A DNA stretch of 64,000 nucleotides, taken from NCBI RefSeq assembly GCF_018403225.1, contig NZ_BOSG01000002.1, positions 645,836-709,835 on the forward strand, read 5' to 3'. Numbering within the stretch: position 1 is the stretch's first letter; every line of letters begins with the position of its first letter. The notes beneath the pieces were generated by a model. It was not told the DNA's origin and made no database searches. It was given only the letters and a program-made list of their open reading frames with translations. Positions 46,268 to 55,720 of the stretch are shown piece after piece. Origin of the DNA: Paenibacillus sp. J23TS9. GTDB taxonomy: Bacteria; Bacillota; Bacilli; Paenibacillales; Paenibacillaceae. The translations under genes were made by a program, and so were the position numbers.

Positions 46268-46659
46268 ATAATTAATCAATCTCCTCTACACTCTCTTTAT
46301 GATGATGACAATAACTTGAACCTATAAATTAAACATGAAATATTTCCATTAATTACTAATATACTATAAATACAATTTTAATATATGAATATATTCTCAG
46401 GTAATCACCGATCACATCATAGAAGTTCGTTATGATCTTCATGAAAATAGCAAAATCCACAATCTCAATTGATTGTGGATTCGCATAATAGAAGCGCGTG
46501 AGTGCCCTAGCCTATTGTTCGCTTATATCGTTCTACACCTGTAATTATATTAGTTGAGGTTTCTAGTCAAATAGCGCATATATTATTGGAGTCTTTTTCA
46601 AGTATACTATAGCCAGATGATTGACTATCTAAACAAATATAGAGGAGTAACTCCACATC
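46268..46659. other. Divergent intergenic region with hairpin
   Basis: About 390 bp of AT-rich DNA between the hydroxylase and the SetA-like exporter, so both promoters lie here. It includes a perfect inverted repeat AATCCACAATC / GATTGTGGATT (46454-46481). No RNA gene or coding region was recognised. Confidence 0.45.
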
Positions 46660-47871
46660 ATGTTCAAACGACTCACTGCATTATTTTCGATTCCCTCTTA
46701 TGGCCTGCTCTTCTTATGTATGTTACTTCAGGGAATGGGTATTTCGCTCAGCGCACCCTTTTTGTCCATTTATTTCACTAAACAGCTTGGTGTATCTGTT
46801 GGGTTGTTTGGTATTTTCCTCGCTGCCACATTAATTGCCGGGATATGGATCAGTACACTAATCGGAAGACGCTCTGACCTGGGCTTGAATCGAAAAGGCA
46901 TTTACCTTGTCTCGACGCTCTGTAATGCTCTGGCTTATAGCGGATACTTGCTCATTAATGATTTTATGATCTTGTTTATCTATATGATTGTGTTCACCGC
47001 CCTCGGGGCACCAGGGATGCCTCAATTGTTCGCTATTTCCAGAGAAGCAGTGAATAAGAGCAATTTCACGGATCATGCGTTTGCTAATTCTACCCTGCGT
47101 TCTGCATTCTCTCTCGGCTTTATTACAGGCCCTCTAATCGGTACCCTGCTAATCGCTGCTGTTGGGTTTAAGGGGATTTTCACGGGGACAATCGGAGTTT
47201 TCCTGCTTATTGCCTTTCTAACTTTCCTATTTCTCCAATCAAATACAAAACTGAAAAGCAATCATGCTGAAGTAACCGTAAAAAGCTTCCGGCTGGTTCA
47301 AAATCGTAATATTCTGCTTCCTTTTCTGATTCTGATACTCATGTATGTAGCCCACTGGATGAGCAGCATTAATACTGCCCTCTTTATTACCAATAATCTG
47401 GGGGGAACGACAAGCGATGTCGGTCTAGTCAGCAGTATTTGTGCCGCGCTGGAAATTCCTTTTATGATTATGCTCGGTCTACTCAGTGTAAAGTACAGCA
47501 ACCGAATCTTGATGATGTGCGGGGCCGCTCTGGGCGGAGCTTATTATCTGGTTGTCATTACCTCAGGCGCGATGTGGCAGATGCTTGCAGCCCAGATTTT
47601 ACTCGCCTTTTTTGTTGCCGTTATTTCAGCGATCGGCATTAGCTACATTCAGGATTTGCTTCCAAGCATGCCTGGGTATGCCTCTACGCTCTACTCTAAT
47701 TCATCTACAATCGGCAGACTGGTTGGTAGTCTTGTTGGCGGGTTATTAGCCAGTTTTGTAGGTTACCGGTATTCATTTGTTCTCTGTTTCATACTCGTCA
47801 TGATTTCTACAACCATGCTTGCGGTAAGCGGACGTCACTCTGTAAGTGAACCTCAAAAATTAGCCGTTTAA
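46660..47871 (+). CDS. MFS exporter of the sugar-efflux (SetA) type
   Basis: A 403-residue, 12-helix major facilitator. The first helices (GISLSAPFLSIYFTKQLGVS) and the loop GAPGMPQLFAISREAV match the SetA/SotA sugar-efflux group of E. coli, as does the RSDLGLNRKG loop after helix 2. It would export sugars or small glycosides with proton antiport. AGAGGAGTAACTC lies upstream of the ATG. It is monocistronic with a strong terminator. The cargo is uncertain; antibiotic efflux is an alternative. Confidence 0.83.
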   Translation: MFKRLTALFSIPSYGLLFLCMLLQGMGISLSAPFLSIYFTKQLGVSVGLFGIFLAATLIAGIWISTLIGRRSDLGLNRKGIYLVSTLCNALAYSGYLLINDFMILFIYMIVFTALGAPGMPQLFAISREAVNKSNFTDHAFANSTLRSAFSLGFITGPLIGTLLIAAVGFKGIFTGTIGVFLLIAFLTFLFLQSNTKLKSNHAEVTVKSFRLVQNRNILLPFLILILMYVAHWMSSINTALFITNNLGGTTSDVGLVSSICAALEIPFMIMLGLLSVKYSNRILMMCGAALGGAYYLVVITSGAMWQMLAAQILLAFFVAVISAIGISYIQDLLPSMPGYASTLYSNSSTIGRLVGSLVGGLLASFVGYRYSFVLCFILVMISTTMLAVSGRHSVSEPQKLAV

Positions 47872-47891
47872 TCCACTCTTATTTGCTCATT

Positions 47892-47924
47892 CCTGATCGG
47901 CAACTGCTGATCAGGCTTTTTTTG
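47892..47924 (+). terminator. Terminator after the SetA-like exporter
   Basis: CCTGATC (47892-47898) pairs with GATCAGG (47909-47915), followed by CTTTTTTT. Confidence 0.85.
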
Positions 47925-47994
47925 GTACAATACCCCATGTAAATTCCCCACTCAGCGGATTTTTCATATGAAGGCGGGGAGAGCCCTTAGCAGT

Positions 47995-48540
47995 CTAGAG
48001 ATGTTTCTGCACAAGCTGCCCTACTTGCGCTGCTACAGCTTCGATATCCCCATCAACTTCTTCCAGTACATACGATTCCAACACTCCGATTACAGCCGTC
48101 CCCAAAAATTTCAAAGTAATTTGCTTATCGGCATTTTGATGCGAATATTCATCTGCATTCAGCTTTTTATCTATTTCCCCCATTGTAAAAGACAAAAACT
48201 TTTTGCGAAATGACGAAGTCCCCTTACTTTTAAACAATGAGGCAAAAAACGATTTATGCTGTTCAAAATAAGCAAACCATATAACCGTACCTTCAATTAG
48301 CCCTTTATCTTGTTTCTGATCGCATATTTCGCGCAATTGAGCTAAATGGTCATCCACAATCTTATCTAGCAAATCATATTTATCTACATAATGCAGGTAA
48401 AATGTTTTTCGACCGATATTTGCTCTTTCTGAAATATGTTTAACCGTAATCTCGTCGAATTCTTCATCATCTAACATTTGCAAAAATGTCGATTGAATAG
48501 CCTGTTGCGACTTTAAAATTCTTCGATCTATTTTATTCAC
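47995..48540 (-). CDS. TetR/AcrR-family transcriptional regulator
   Basis: A 181-residue regulator read from the GTG at 48540, which has AAGGAGG 8 nt upstream. The N-terminal TetR helix-turn-helix reads LDDEEFDEITVKHISERANIGRKTFYLHYVDK; the rest is a helical ligand/dimer domain. It is divergently oriented to the alpha/beta hydrolase gene at 48713, and the shared ~170 bp region contains the palindrome CACATTACGTAATGTG and several ACACA/TGTGT repeats, so it most likely represses that gene and itself. Confidence 0.9.
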   Translation of the reverse strand: MNKIDRRILKSQQAIQSTFLQMLDDEEFDEITVKHISERANIGRKTFYLHYVDKYDLLDKIVDDHLAQLREICDQKQDKGLIEGTVIWFAYFEQHKSFFASLFKSKGTSSFRKKFLSFTMGEIDKKLNADEYSHQNADKQITLKFLGTAVIGVLESYVLEEVDGDIEAVAAQVGQLVQKHL

Positions 48541-48594
48541 ACAACCGTCCTCCTTCACTCAATACACATATTCGTTCATTTGTGTAATAACACG

Positions 48595-48610
48595 CACATT
48601 ACGTAATGTG
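48595..48610. promoter_or_regulatory. Candidate TetR operator
   Basis: CACATTACGTAATGTG is a perfect 16-bp palindrome in the divergent promoter region of the TetR and hydrolase genes. Related ACACA...TGTGT arms surround it (48564-48585 and about 48650-48680). Confidence 0.5.
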
Positions 48611-48712
48611 GTCATTGAAACCGCTCATCCTATATTTTAATATAAATATACACAAGGATATTAACACACACAAGTGTATTATTAAATAACTTAAATAAAG
48701 GTGGTTTTAACG

Positions 48713-49624
48713 GTGACCGTTACTAAACAGAATGTACGATTTAATGCTCAAGGGCTGCAAGTAGCAGCAATTCTAAATACACCTGAACATGCCGGAGAAA
48801 AAAATCCCGCAATTGTGTGCGTTCATCCGGGCAGCAGCTGTAAAGATCAAACGGCGGGAATTTATGCGGAGAAACTTGCTGAGCTAGGGTATGTAACGAT
48901 TGCATTCGATGCATCCTTTCAAGGCGAAAGCGAAGGCGAGCCTCGTTATGCCGAATACCCAGCAGCACGTGTTGAGGATATTCGATGTGCGGTTGATTAC
49001 CTGACTACACTTGATCATGTCGACGAGAATCGCATTGGTGTGCTTGGTGTTTGTGCTGGAGGCGGATATGCTGTAAATGCTGCCATGACAGAGCGTCGCA
49101 TCAAAGCAGTCGGTACCGTCGTTGGTGCGAATATCGGCCGTGTAAATCGTGAAGGCGATCCGATCAAAGTGTTAGAAGCCATTGCCCAACAACGCACTGC
49201 TGAAGCGCGCGGAGCCGAATCTATGGTTACACAGTGGATTCCTAGCAATCAAGCAGAAAGAGAAAAAGCTGGTATGACGGATATTGACCTTGTGGAAGCT
49301 GTGGATTACTACACAACCCCAAGAGGTCAGAGCCCTAACTCTCCGAACAAATTGAAATTCACTAGCATGGGCTCCGTCATCGGCTTTGATGCTTTCCACT
49401 TAGCAGAAAGTCTGCTGACCCAACCTTTGCAGATCATTATTGGTGACGTACAAGGAGCGTTTGGATCCTGCAAGGATGGCCATGAGCTTTATAACCGGGC
49501 AGCTTCTGAGAAAAAAGATTTATTCGTTATTGAAGGGGCAAGCCACTATGACCTGTACGACAGACCAGAACCCGTGAATAAAGCCGTTGAAAAATTAGGC
49601 GCTTTCTATAAAGAAAATCTGTAA
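48713..49624 (+). CDS. Alpha/beta hydrolase of the dienelactone-hydrolase-like group
   Basis: A 303-residue protein from a GTG at 48713, where AAAGGTGG lies 8 nt upstream; a GTG four codons earlier is too close to that site. The fold shows the oxyanion loop IVCVHPGSSCKDQ, the nucleophile elbow GVCAGGGYA, where Cys replaces the usual Ser as in dienelactone hydrolases, and a C-terminal His in EGASHYDLYDRPE. An Asp contributed by GDVQGAFG is plausible. It is divergently transcribed from a TetR regulator, suggesting induction by a small molecule it degrades. The substrate is unknown. Confidence 0.85.
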   Translation: MTVTKQNVRFNAQGLQVAAILNTPEHAGEKNPAIVCVHPGSSCKDQTAGIYAEKLAELGYVTIAFDASFQGESEGEPRYAEYPAARVEDIRCAVDYLTTLDHVDENRIGVLGVCAGGGYAVNAAMTERRIKAVGTVVGANIGRVNREGDPIKVLEAIAQQRTAEARGAESMVTQWIPSNQAEREKAGMTDIDLVEAVDYYTTPRGQSPNSPNKLKFTSMGSVIGFDAFHLAESLLTQPLQIIIGDVQGAFGSCKDGHELYNRAASEKKDLFVIEGASHYDLYDRPEPVNKAVEKLGAFYKENL

Positions 49625-49640
49625 TACAATGAATGCAAAT

Positions 49641-49667
49641 GGGGGTGTCTCAATCGACACCCCCTTC
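49641..49667 (+). terminator. Terminator after the hydrolase gene
   Basis: GGGGGTGTC (49641-49649) pairs with GACACCCC (49656-49663), followed by CTTCATATTT. Confidence 0.7.
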
Positions 49668-49893
49668 ATATTTCCCATAAACGCTATCGAGCCAACTACA
49701 TACCTCCAAAAAATAGAGAAAGGATTGCGGAAAATTAGCGTCTTTGCTTCAATACGTTCATCTGAACATGAAAAATCCTAGGCTAAAGTCTAGGTTCAGA
49801 CACTCCCTAAGACGGTTATGTCAGGCAAATAAGGCGGATATAATGGATTTATATCTCAGAGCGTGACGTATGAAGTCAAAGGAGTGTTGGAAT

Positions 49894-50685
49894 GTGAAGG
49901 CAAAAGAAGCGCCGTCAAAGGCGCCAAACGGCAAGGTGCATTGGGTGTTTTTTAATCCAAAAACCTATGCAACGATTCTCTATTTATTGCTGTCTCTCCC
50001 ATTAGGGATTATCTATTTTACAATAGCGATAACGGGAATTGCACTATCCATCGGTTTAACTCCAATATTTATCGGAATACCGCTGTTTTTTGGAGTAGCT
50101 AAGCTGCTGAATGGAATTGTGAATTTTGAACAAGGCATGATTAGACAAATTTTAGGTTTACCGCATCCGGCTGCTTCGAATACCTACCAACAACAGCCTG
50201 AAGCCGGACGGAACTGGTTGATGCGAATGGTGAGAAGTTTTGACGGTGCGCTATTCGTTCGAAATCTGCTGCTCGTCGTACTGAGATTTGTAACAGGCGT
50301 TATCTTCTTTGTTATTATGGTAACGGTGATTTCACTAGGACTAGGATTTATTGCGCTCCCAGTCGTACACATCATTTTGATGAATGAAATGCAGATTGAT
50401 ATTTTAGAGAATAACTTGTTTAGTTATTTCCATATCGATTGGACCTATAATCAGCAATATCTGCTGTACGTAGGCGTTGGCCTTGTCATCTCTTGGATCG
50501 CGCTTCACGTCGTGAACGGGCTCATGCAAATTCAGCGCAGAATCCTGTATGTGGATGAGACCTATCAACAGCCGTCAGTGTCCGCGGAAGCACAAATGTA
50601 TTCATCGGTTCAGTCGCCATATGATGATTACCCAGATAATCAGCCTACTCCAGGGATGATGCAGCCAGCCTATAGAGAACCTTAA
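49894..50685 (+). CDS. Membrane protein with a putative Sensor (PF13796-type) domain
   Basis: A 263-residue membrane protein read from the GTG at 49894, because AAAGGAG lies 9 nt upstream; the in-frame ATG eight codons earlier has no site. It has about four hydrophobic segments in two pairs (LYLLLSLPLGIIYFTIAI, IGLTPIFIGIPLFFG; FVTGVIFFVIMVTVISLGLG, LLYVGVGLVISWIALHVV), the pattern of the Sensor domain usually found N-terminal to LiaS/NreB-type kinases. Here it stands alone without a kinase. The C-terminal tail is Pro/Gln-rich. It acts in the membrane; the function is unknown. An inverted repeat lies about 100 bp upstream, and a strong terminator follows. Confidence 0.75.
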   Translation: MKAKEAPSKAPNGKVHWVFFNPKTYATILYLLLSLPLGIIYFTIAITGIALSIGLTPIFIGIPLFFGVAKLLNGIVNFEQGMIRQILGLPHPAASNTYQQQPEAGRNWLMRMVRSFDGALFVRNLLLVVLRFVTGVIFFVIMVTVISLGLGFIALPVVHIILMNEMQIDILENNLFSYFHIDWTYNQQYLLYVGVGLVISWIALHVVNGLMQIQRRILYVDETYQQPSVSAEAQMYSSVQSPYDDYPDNQPTPGMMQPAYREP

Positions 50686-50706
50686 CTTACTGACCGTCAG
50701 TATAAT

Positions 50707-50738
50707 AGACCCCGTACCTTAGGACGGGGTCTTTTTTT
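50707..50738 (+). terminator. Terminator after the Sensor-domain gene
   Basis: AGACCCCGT pairs with ACGGGGTCT, followed by seven T. Confidence 0.88.
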
Positions 50739-50761
50739 GGTTTGCACCTTAAGATCAAAAT

Positions 50762-50818
50762 AAAAAAAGAATCAAACGCGTGAACCATCGAAAATATGCT
50801 CACGGTTTAATTCTTTTT
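50762..50818 (-). terminator. Terminator of sugar locus 3
   Basis: AAAAAGAATcAAAC...GTGA pairs with TCAC...GTTTaATTCTTTTT. On the minus strand it follows the last permease gene by about 70 bp. Confidence 0.65.
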
Positions 50819-50887
50819 AAGTACATCGTGTGCGGTGAGCGCCAGCTGTTTAAAACCTCGATTCGCCTTGTAATGCTCAGCTGAGCC

Positions 50888-51775
50888 CTACTCCTTCACT
50901 GCGCCCAGCATAATACCGGATACGAAGTATTTTTGCAGAAAAGGATATACGACCAGCATCGGCACCATGGCGATAAATACCTTAGCCGCATTCAGCGTCC
51001 GGTTAGACAGCTCTGACAACTTCTTGTATTGTTCGGGGGTCAGATTGGTGCCAACGGGAATGTTGACGACAAGCTGCTGGATATAGGTTTGGAGCGGATA
51101 TTTATCGGAAGTGTTCATCAGCACCAAGCCGTTAAAGAACTCGTTCCAGTGATACACGCTAAGAAATAACGCGACTGCAGCAAGAACGGGGATGGAGCAT
51201 GGGATATACACCCGGAACAAAATCGACCAGGGACCGGCACCGTCGACGACGGCTGCCTCGTTCAGTTCCTTCGGCAGATTGCGGAAGAAGTTCATGATCA
51301 GGATTACGTCAAATACCGGCACGCCTCCGCCAAGTACTAACGCCCAGATCGTATTGAGCAAATGATAGTTTTGGATCGTGAGATACCACGGGATCAGACC
51401 TCCGTTAAACAGCATGCAGAAGACAAGAATCCACATGAACGCATTGCGCGCTTTGAAATCTTTTTTAGGCCTTGCCAGCGGATAAGCCATTAACACGGTG
51501 ATCAGCAAGGATAACCCTGTACCGAGCACGGTCCGCTGGATGGAAATCCAGAACGAATTAAAGAACAGGCGATCGTTGATAATTTCCTTATACGGCGACA
51601 AGGAGAAACCGATGGGGAAAATGGTAACCAAGCCTGCATTAGCGGCAGATTTGTCGGAGATGGATACACAGAAGGTGTACCATAGCGGGTATATGCAGCT
51701 AATGAGCAGGAGGCCGAGGACGATGATATTGGCAATTTCAAACGTCCGTGAGCCTAACGTTTTATTTCTGACCAA
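50888..51775 (-). CDS. Carbohydrate ABC transporter permease (LplC/YtcP type), locus 3
   Basis: A 295-residue, six-helix permease. It starts with a TTG at 51775 preceded by AGGAGGG at 7 nt. The EAA loop reads LNEAAVVDGAGPWSILFRVYIPCSIPVLA and the C-terminus GIMLGAVKE is typical. It pairs with the LplB-type permease 15 bp upstream. This locus has no glycosidase gene after the permeases, unlike locus 2. Confidence 0.92.
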   Translation of the reverse strand: MVRNKTLGSRTFEIANIIVLGLLLISCIYPLWYTFCVSISDKSAANAGLVTIFPIGFSLSPYKEIINDRLFFNSFWISIQRTVLGTGLSLLITVLMAYPLARPKKDFKARNAFMWILVFCMLFNGGLIPWYLTIQNYHLLNTIWALVLGGGVPVFDVILIMNFFRNLPKELNEAAVVDGAGPWSILFRVYIPCSIPVLAAVALFLSVYHWNEFFNGLVLMNTSDKYPLQTYIQQLVVNIPVGTNLTPEQYKKLSELSNRTLNAAKVFIAMVPMLVVYPFLQKYFVSGIMLGAVKE

Positions 51776-51790
51776 TGCAGCGCCCTCCTT

Positions 51791-52681
51791 TTAGAATACC
51801 GTGTAATCGGCATAGCGATAAGCCAGACGATAGGATATGAATATCAGCACAAAGCTAATGACCGACTTGAACAAACCGGCCGCCGTCGCCAGCGAGAACT
51901 GAAGATTTTGCAAGCCCAGCCGGTACACCCATGTATCCAAAATATCTCCGGTTGAATACACAAGCGGATTATACAGGTTGTACACCTGATCGAATCCGGC
52001 GTTCAGCACGTTGCCTAAACTCAAGACGCCCAGCAAAACTACCGTGGTCGTCAGCGCAGGCAGCGTGACGCGCCGGATCAACTGCCACCGGTTGGCGCCG
52101 TCAATGGCGGCCGCCTCATACAGATTGGGGTTGACGCCTGTCAGCGCTGCCAGATAAATAATCGCGTTATAGCCAAACTCCTTCCACACATCGGTGCCGA
52201 TGAGCAGCTGACGGAATATCCCCGCATCCGCCATAAAAAGCTTAGGATCAACGCCGAACATGCCAATGATCGTATTTACGACGCCATAGTAGCCGAAGAT
52301 TCCGATTACAATTGTTGACATAATAACCCACGACAGAAAGTGTGGCAGGTATACGACGGTCTGAACCAGCTTTTTGTAGCGCAAGCTGCGAAGCTCATTC
52401 AGCAGAATGGCAAAAATGAGCGGAATGAGCAAATTGAACACGATTTTGCCGACAGCGATGATGAAGGTATTGAGTATCACCGTCTTGCTGTCATTAAGCT
52501 GAAACATATACTTGAAGTTATCCAATCCGACCCACTCGGATTTGAACAATCCATTTCCCGGATTATAATTTTGAAATGCCATCGCAATGCCGAACATAGG
52601 CACAATACTGAACATCACAAGCCAGACCATACCCGGCAGCAGCATCAAATAATAGTGTTTCTGATGGCCCAATTTTCTCAT
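51791..52681 (-). CDS. Carbohydrate ABC transporter permease (LplB/YteP type), locus 3
   Basis: A 296-residue permease from the ATG at 52681, which has GGGAGGTTAGC upstream; a longer frame is unsupported. It shows six helices, the EAA loop PNLYEAAAIDGANRWQLIRRVTLPAL, and the C-terminus YRLAYRYADYTVF typical of LplB. It is the second gene of the importer operon. Confidence 0.92.
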   Translation of the reverse strand: MRKLGHQKHYYLMLLPGMVWLVMFSIVPMFGIAMAFQNYNPGNGLFKSEWVGLDNFKYMFQLNDSKTVILNTFIIAVGKIVFNLLIPLIFAILLNELRSLRYKKLVQTVVYLPHFLSWVIMSTIVIGIFGYYGVVNTIIGMFGVDPKLFMADAGIFRQLLIGTDVWKEFGYNAIIYLAALTGVNPNLYEAAAIDGANRWQLIRRVTLPALTTTVVLLGVLSLGNVLNAGFDQVYNLYNPLVYSTGDILDTWVYRLGLQNLQFSLATAAGLFKSVISFVLIFISYRLAYRYADYTVF

Positions 52682-52775
52682 TACGGCTAACCTCCCGTCC
52701 CGTTTCTCTAGCAGGATAGCAAAGCTTGCAAAAGGCACCTCAAACCGCCAGTGCCTTCCGCAAGCTTCTGCGTCA

Positions 52776-54494
52776 TTACTTCTTCAAGAGCTCCGCGACC
52801 TCTTTCGTGATCTCATCTCCGCCTTGAGCCTTCCAATCCTTCACGAATTTGTCAAAGGAGTCGATTGGCGCTTGGCCAAGGATGATTTTCAGAATGGTCT
52901 CATCCTCCATCTTTTTCAGGTTGGCCCATTTCGTTTCCATCGTTGGGGTCTGGTTGTAAGTTACGCTAAACACCTTCTTATCGATTGGAATCGTTGTGAA
53001 CGGACGATCGCCGATCATAATGGAATAGAGGCGCTGGAAATCGCCGAAGTTAGCCGTGTTGAAGTTGCTGACATTCAAATCGTCGAACGGAGCCTTAATG
53101 ACGTCCTTCACCTTTTTCGCATCGGCATACATCAGCTTGTACAAGCTGTTAGGCTTATTGTAATCCTCCGGCTGGGTCTCGCCCTTCAGTACTTTCAGAA
53201 GCTCGGCATATTCGTATTCCGTCTCATTGGCCGCGGCCATCACATTGCGAAGCGGATACCAGCCCACAGCAACCGACAAATCAAAGGTCGCTTCATCACG
53301 CACAAGGGCATTATTCATGATGAGGATGGCCTTGACGACATCCGGCTTGGCGTTTTTGCTAATAATGGTATAGGTGCTGCCCGTCGTCTTCATATGCGCA
53401 TTCCACTTATTGTCGTCGGAATAGACCGGATAGGCCTGCCAGTTCGCCGTCGGATCGTTCTTGAAGGAGTCCCCGTTGCCATAGCCGCCATTCCACCATG
53501 GGCCGAAGAAAATCCCCGCCTGGTTGGCATTGATCGGATCTCCTACGTTGTCACGGGTACCCACCTCGGGATCAATTAGCCCTTTTTTGTACCAATCCGC
53601 CAGCAAAGCGAGCGTATTTTTCGTATTGTCCGTCAGTGTTCCGTACGATACCGATCCGTCGCCATTGTCGAGCCAGTAGCCCGGATATGCATCCATGGCG
53701 CCAAAAATCGGATCAAATCCGCCCATATTGTTGGAGGACAGGAGGAAGGTGGAATAAGGGAACGAGTTTTTGGAAGGGCCGGCGATCCCAATCGTTTTGT
53801 CCCCGCCAAGCTTGTTATCAATAAATGCTTTTGCCGTCTTTTCGATATCGGACGTCGTCTTTGGCACCGGCAGCTGCAGCTTGTCGAGCCAATCCTTGCG
53901 AATCCATAGGACGTGAACGCCGTCGGTATCCACCGTAATGTTCGGGAGCGAAACCATCTTGCCCTTGTAGCTGGCGTTTTCCATTGCGCGGCCGTCGGTG
54001 CTCGCCATAATGTCCTTCACCTGCGAGGATTGATACTGTTGGAACAGATCGGTAATGTCATACAGCAGTCCCGAGCTGGCCGCCTTCGTCATGAAAGAGC
54101 GGTCATCGACGACCATGCCGTCAGGCAGCTTGCCTGATGCGATCGTCAAGCTGACCTTCTGCTTGAAATCGTTGCCGGTGGCTGCCGTCCAATCCACAAT
54201 CACGTTGATGTTGTACTTTTCCTTGAGGTAGCGCGTGTACTGGTTGTTGCTTACGCTGTCGCCTTCCGGCAAGGTTTTGTCTGTCGGATCCACCACCATG
54301 CCGATGTGAACATCAACAGGATTAGGAAATTTGGAGAAGGCCAGGTCATCTCCCGATAGTGCCGGGGTTGCGGAGCTTGAGTCTGATTTTGAAGGCGCTT
54401 TCAAATCGCTCGCTGAATCATTGGAAGAAGTACATGCTGTTAAACTTAGACCAAGTAATACGACGGAAAGCAGCATTGCCATATTCCTTTTCAT
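52776..54494 (-). CDS. Oligosaccharide-binding lipoprotein (LplA-like), locus 3
   Basis: A 572-residue solute-binding lipoprotein with signal peptide and lipobox LSLTACTSS (Cys about residue 21). AAGGAGGGATTAG precedes the ATG. Large size, the KVSLTIASGKLPDGMVVDD segment and Trp/Asn-rich binding-site region (FFGPWWNGGYGNGDSF) fit LplA-type proteins for complex oligosaccharides. It is the first gene of the importer operon, 168 bp after the YesN gene. Confidence 0.92.
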   Translation of the reverse strand: MKRNMAMLLSVVLLGLSLTACTSSNDSASDLKAPSKSDSSSATPALSGDDLAFSKFPNPVDVHIGMVVDPTDKTLPEGDSVSNNQYTRYLKEKYNINVIVDWTAATGNDFKQKVSLTIASGKLPDGMVVDDRSFMTKAASSGLLYDITDLFQQYQSSQVKDIMASTDGRAMENASYKGKMVSLPNITVDTDGVHVLWIRKDWLDKLQLPVPKTTSDIEKTAKAFIDNKLGGDKTIGIAGPSKNSFPYSTFLLSSNNMGGFDPIFGAMDAYPGYWLDNGDGSVSYGTLTDNTKNTLALLADWYKKGLIDPEVGTRDNVGDPINANQAGIFFGPWWNGGYGNGDSFKNDPTANWQAYPVYSDDNKWNAHMKTTGSTYTIISKNAKPDVVKAILIMNNALVRDEATFDLSVAVGWYPLRNVMAAANETEYEYAELLKVLKGETQPEDYNKPNSLYKLMYADAKKVKDVIKAPFDDLNVSNFNTANFGDFQRLYSIMIGDRPFTTIPIDKKVFSVTYNQTPTMETKWANLKKMEDETILKIILGQAPIDSFDKFVKDWKAQGGDEITKEVAELLKK

Positions 54495-54661
54495 CTAATC
54501 CCTCCTTAAAAGAGTTGCGAAGCAATTCTTACTTCGTAAGCCATTGCTTAATCTCTTGCCTTCTCATTGTACATGGGAAGCGGAGAAAAAAAGTCAGACG
54601 GATGTGCCGTGTTTTGTGGTGGGTGCGGGGCTGAGGTAGATATTTGTCCGATAGATTGTAA

Positions 54662-55720
54662 TCAATCATCCCCCCTATGGAATTGGGCCCGGAATTCCGA
54701 GGGCAAAAGACGGGTCTGTTCATAGAAGAGCTGGGAGAAATATTTGGAGTCGTTGTAGCCTACGGCATGAGCAACCCACGCGATCGACTGATTGGTTTCG
54801 CACAACAGCCGCTCGGCAGCCCTGATCCGCTCTTGCTTCAAGTAATCATTGAATGTCGAACCCGTCAGCTTCTTAAAGCATTGGGAAAAATAGCTCCGGC
54901 TCATATGCACATGATCAGCAACATTCTCGGCATGCAGTGTGTTTGAAGCCTGCTCGCGAATGAACAACACAGCCTTTAGAATGCTGGTCGTCGTATTGGT
55001 AAAATGGGTAGATGCCGCAACCTGCGCATAAATACGGTTCCTGTAATCGCGCATCCATTCCACGGCCGACCGGACGTCATTTACATCGGACCGGAACTCG
55101 GCATCCAAGGCGAAAACGGGTTCCATTTGGGACAGCACACGCATGAACAGCCCTTCTAGACGGCGAAAGGAAGTCTTCGCTTCGACGGTTTGTTTGCATA
55201 AGCGCTGGAAGATGGATTCATTATAGAGCCAGTAGTGAGAGCGCCACCCCTGCTCCAGCCTGCTCCACTCTTCCTCCTCCTGTGAGCAGACGCTTTGCCC
55301 GGGCGATGACGCAGAAGGCTCGACGGTACGATCAGACCTTTGGCCTGTCATTTGCTGCCGGATTCGTTTCAAGATTTGCTCGTCGTCCTCCGATTCCAGG
55401 CGCACCTTGGAGATATAATCGAGCACGCCCATACGATAAGCCGTCTGCACATTCTCAAACTCTTCGTGAAACGATAAAATAACGGCGCGCAGATCCGGAA
55501 ATCTTTGGCGCGTGACTTGAAGCAGCTCCATTCCCGACATGACGGGCATCGAGAGATCGACGAACATTAGATCCACCTCATGCGTTTCCATAAACTCCAG
55601 CGCCTTTGCACCGTTCGCCGCTTCCCCGACCACCATCATATCGTGATTGGACCAAGGCATAATCGAAATCAAGCCTTTGCGCGCAAGCTTGTCATCGTCA
55701 ACAATTAATACACGGATCAA
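54662..55720 (-). CDS. YesN-type response regulator, sugar locus 3
   Basis: A 352-residue regulator that starts with TTG at 55720, overlapping the kinase stop as TTGA; AAGGAGAG lies upstream, so the two are coupled. Receiver domain at 1-120 (VLIVDDDKLARKG, Asp in LMFVDLSMPVMSG), linker, and C-terminal AraC helix-turn-helix pair (AENVADHVHMSRSYFSQCFKKLTG, WVAHAVGYNDSKYFSQLFYEQT). It likely activates the importer operon immediately downstream. Confidence 0.93.
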   Translation of the reverse strand: MIRVLIVDDDKLARKGLISIMPWSNHDMMVVGEAANGAKALEFMETHEVDLMFVDLSMPVMSGMELLQVTRQRFPDLRAVILSFHEEFENVQTAYRMGVLDYISKVRLESEDDEQILKRIRQQMTGQRSDRTVEPSASSPGQSVCSQEEEEWSRLEQGWRSHYWLYNESIFQRLCKQTVEAKTSFRRLEGLFMRVLSQMEPVFALDAEFRSDVNDVRSAVEWMRDYRNRIYAQVAASTHFTNTTTSILKAVLFIREQASNTLHAENVADHVHMSRSYFSQCFKKLTGSTFNDYLKQERIRAAERLLCETNQSIAWVAHAVGYNDSKYFSQLFYEQTRLLPSEFRAQFHRGDD

